Assembly: GCA_026388595.1 (NCBI GenBank)
Contig: JAPLJM010000177.1
Span: forward strand, 1-6,658
Origin: Deltaproteobacteria bacterium
GTDB lineage: Bacteria; Desulfobacterota; Syntrophia; Syntrophales; Fen-1087
Direction: 5' to 3'
DNA: 6,658 bases
The position numbers and the translations under genes are program-made. A model generated the notes under the pieces. It was not told the DNA's origin. It saw nothing but the letters and a program-made list of their open reading frames with translations, and ran no database searches. Shown here in pieces: positions 5,229-6,658 of this stretch (positions are counted from its first letter, which is position 1; each line of letters starts with the position of its first letter).

Positions 5229-5609
5229 ATGGGAGGTGTTTACGAAGTTTACATAGAAACACATTTTTCGGCAGCGCATGCATTGAAAGGTTATCCGGGC
5301 GACTGTGCAAGGCTCCACGGGCACAACTGGATTATCCGGGTCTATGTCAAGTGTCTTGAATTGGATGAAATCGGTATCGGCATTGATTTCAGGCTCATCA
5401 AGGAAAACGTGAAGGCAGTGCTCTCGGGCCTGGATCATTTCAACATCAATGAGCTGCCGCCCTTTCATGACGTGAATCCGTCCTCGGAGAATATTGCAAA
5501 GTATCTTTATCAGACTTTAAGCGAACGCATCAACACCGAGAAAATCAAAGTTTCCAGGATCAGAGTTTCTGAAACCCCAAACGCCGGGGCCTATTACTGG
5601 GAGGAATGA
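5229..5609 (+). CDS. queD: 6-carboxy-5,6,7,8-tetrahydropterin synthase QueD
   Basis: QueD converts 7,8-dihydroneopterin triphosphate to 6-carboxy-5,6,7,8-tetrahydropterin, the first committed step to preQ0 and queuosine. The 126-residue protein has the expected zinc ligands H17 (FSAAHAL) and H30/H32 (LHGHNW), the catalytic C26 just before them, the D69-H70 pair in GLDHFNINEL, the PSSEN motif at 84-88 and E115 near the C-terminus (VSETPNAG). Length and order are those of QueD rather than eukaryotic pyruvoyl-tetrahydropterin synthase. The ATG at 5229 follows AAAGGA by seven bases. The in-frame TTG at 5208 would add seven residues that swallow this ribosome site, so it is rejected. The stop abuts the start of queE. 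Confidence 0.93.
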   Translation: MGGVYEVYIETHFSAAHALKGYPGDCARLHGHNWIIRVYVKCLELDEIGIGIDFRLIKENVKAVLSGLDHFNINELPPFHDVNPSSENIAKYLYQTLSERINTEKIKVSRIRVSETPNAGAYYWEE

Positions 5610-6254
5610 TTGACACTGAACGTCAACGAGATCTTCTACAGCATCCAGGGTGAGTCTAGTTTTTCCGGAACCCCCTGTATTTTTATTCGTTTGACAGGAT
5701 GCAATCTCCGTTGCTCCTATTGCGATACCCGCTATGCCTGCGATGAGGGAACGGTGCTCTCTTTGGATGAGGTTCTCCGGAGGATCGCCTTGTTTCCATG
5801 CTCCCTGGTCGAAGTCACCGGCGGTGAGCCGCTGTTGCAGCAAAACACCCCGAAATTACTCAGGAAACTGCTCCGTTTGGGATATAAAGTCCTTGTAGAA
5901 ACAAACGGATCCATGAACATCGAGGCAATCGACAAGCGCTGCATCCGGATTGTGGATATCAAATGTCCATCCAGCGGCGAGGCGGATATGAATGATCTGG
6001 GGAATCTCAAGCGGCTGACGGGAAAAGATGAACTGAAATTTGTCATCGGCTGCCGCAGCGATTATGAATTTGCCAAAGATCTTGTCCTGTCGCCGGAAAT
6101 CATGAATCTAAAAATAAAACCGCCCCTGTTTTCTCCCGTTATGAATAAGCTGAAACCGAAGCGGCTGGCGGCCTGGATTCTGGAGGATCATCTCAACGTG
6201 AGGCTGCAGGTGCAACTTCACAAGGTGATCTGGGGAAACCGCCGGGGAGTATGA
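5610..6254 (+). CDS. queE: 7-carboxy-7-deazaguanine synthase QueE (radical SAM)
   Basis: QueE is a radical SAM enzyme that rearranges 6-carboxytetrahydropterin to 7-carboxy-7-deazaguanine. The 214-residue product carries the cluster motif C31-x3-C35-x2-C38 (GCNLRCSYCDT), preceded by EIFYSIQGES and GTPCIFIRLTG, the family's substrate-binding start. It also has TGGEP at 70-74 (SAM amine binding), ETNGS at 97-101, DIKCPSSGE at 116-124, DELKFVI, and the usual ending LQVQLHKVIWG-N-RGV. It appears complete. The start is TTG at 5610, immediately after the queD TGA; GGAGG lies five bases ahead inside the end of queD. A nearer ATG at 5606 is out of frame. The arrangement implies coupled translation with queD. 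Confidence 0.93.
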   Translation: MTLNVNEIFYSIQGESSFSGTPCIFIRLTGCNLRCSYCDTRYACDEGTVLSLDEVLRRIALFPCSLVEVTGGEPLLQQNTPKLLRKLLRLGYKVLVETNGSMNIEAIDKRCIRIVDIKCPSSGEADMNDLGNLKRLTGKDELKFVIGCRSDYEFAKDLVLSPEIMNLKIKPPLFSPVMNKLKPKRLAAWILEDHLNVRLQVQLHKVIWGNRRGV

Positions 6255-6373
6255 TGCGGTACGCCTCTTTCCTCCGGATTTGCCGCGCTTGCCTCCGACT
6301 CTTTTTACGAAGTTGTCCCTGCTTCGAGACTTTCAACAACGATTTTCATGTTCATCGATAAAGAGGTGATGAA
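6255..6373. other. 119-base gap between queE and queC
   Basis: There is no gene here. A five-base stem CGAAG (6308-6312) / CTTCG (6322-6326) and a run CTTTTT (6301-6306) are visible but do not combine into a convincing terminator. Promoter boxes are weak. Whether queC is on the queDE transcript cannot be decided. Confidence 0.4.
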
Positions 6374-6658
6374 ATGGATGTGGAGAAAATAGCCATCGTT
6401 CTTTCCAGCGGCGGCATCGATTCGACGACGGCCATGGCCATTGCAAAAGATGAAGGATACCGGATCTATAGCTTGAGCTTCGACTACGGACAGCGCCACG
6501 AGGTGGAGCTGCAGGCAGCGGCGCGCGTGGCTGCCGCCATGGGAGTCGCGGTCCATAAAGTCATCACCATCGATTTGAAAAATATCGGCGGATCTGCCCT
6601 GACGGACGCCATTGCCGTGCCGAAAGGGCGCAACATCCATGAAATGGAAAAGGAAATC
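6374..6658 (+). CDS. queC: 7-cyano-7-deazaguanine (preQ0) synthase QueC, N-terminal part
   Basis: QueC uses ATP and ammonia to turn 7-carboxy-7-deazaguanine into preQ0. The frame is open for 95 codons to the right edge of the window. It begins MDVEKIAIVLSSGGIDSTT, where S12-G13-G14-I15-D16-S17 is the PP-loop ATP-pyrophosphatase motif, followed by the QueC-typical SFDYGQRHEVEL at about 35-46. The downstream zinc-binding cysteines of QueC lie outside the window. The ATG at 6374 follows GAGG by seven to eight bases; an earlier ATG at 6369 is out of frame. It follows queE after 119 bases, and the three genes supply consecutive steps of one pathway. Confidence 0.92.
   Translation, partial: MDVEKIAIVLSSGGIDSTTAMAIAKDEGYRIYSLSFDYGQRHEVELQAAARVAAAMGVAVHKVITIDLKNIGGSALTDAIAVPKGRNIHEMEKEI

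Noticed and set aside
6275..6306. Intrinsic terminator after queE
   Set aside because: CGGA...TCCG before CTTTTT gives only four pairs around a large loop.
6305..6640. Minus-strand 111-codon frame opposite queC
   Set aside because: It is antisense to the PP-loop and SFDYGQRHE motifs of QueC.

Overview
The window looks like an ordinary chromosomal stretch from an anaerobic, moderately GC-rich bacterium. The small single-cluster ferredoxin, the FmdB-type zinc-ribbon protein, the PAS signalling fragment and the overall gene style suggest Desulfobacterota (Syntrophus-, Desulfobacter- or Syntrophobacter-like deltaproteobacteria). This placement is an inference from gene content, since there is no rRNA or marker gene to prove it. 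I see no phage, transposase, CRISPR array or tRNA.

Layout. (1) Bases 1-185 (+): the C-terminal end of a dimeric NADP-type isocitrate dehydrogenase. (2) 235-1681 (-): a compact convergent operon, read right to left. It encodes a metallo-beta-lactamase-fold hydrolase with a LACTB2-like C-terminal tail, a DUF493/YbeD-family protein, and a 71-residue four-to-five-cysteine protein. The genes are joined by GTGA and ATGA stop/start overlaps. (3) 1839-2594 (+), divergent from the operon: an FmdB-type zinc-ribbon protein with a long charged tail, then a one-cluster [4Fe-4S] ferredoxin. The gap between them holds a 24-bp perfect palindrome and a five-codon minicistron. A hairpin with T runs on both strands (2647-2679) closes this unit and also the gene converging on it. 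(4) 2719-4985 (-): an EamA-family 10-TM transporter, a HAD hydrolase that is visibly broken, an AT-rich island, and a PAS-domain fragment. (5) 5229-6658 (+): queuosine precursor genes queD, queE and, after a 119-bp gap, queC, which runs off the window.

How the genes work together. QueD, QueE and QueC are consecutive enzymes: 7,8-dihydroneopterin triphosphate to 6-carboxytetrahydropterin, then to 7-carboxy-7-deazaguanine, then to preQ0, on the way to queuosine in tRNA. The first step (GTP cyclohydrolase) and QueF are not in the window. FmdB and ferredoxin are plausibly co-transcribed from a sigma70-like promoter at 1783-1810. Nothing in the sequence shows that the MBL/DUF493/CxxC operon shares a pathway.

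The most notable anomalies are the HAD gene, where an internal loss shifts the frame and removes the expected motif III lysine while both flanks remain readable, and the regulatory-looking gap ahead of the ferredoxin. I did not find a convincing new biological system.
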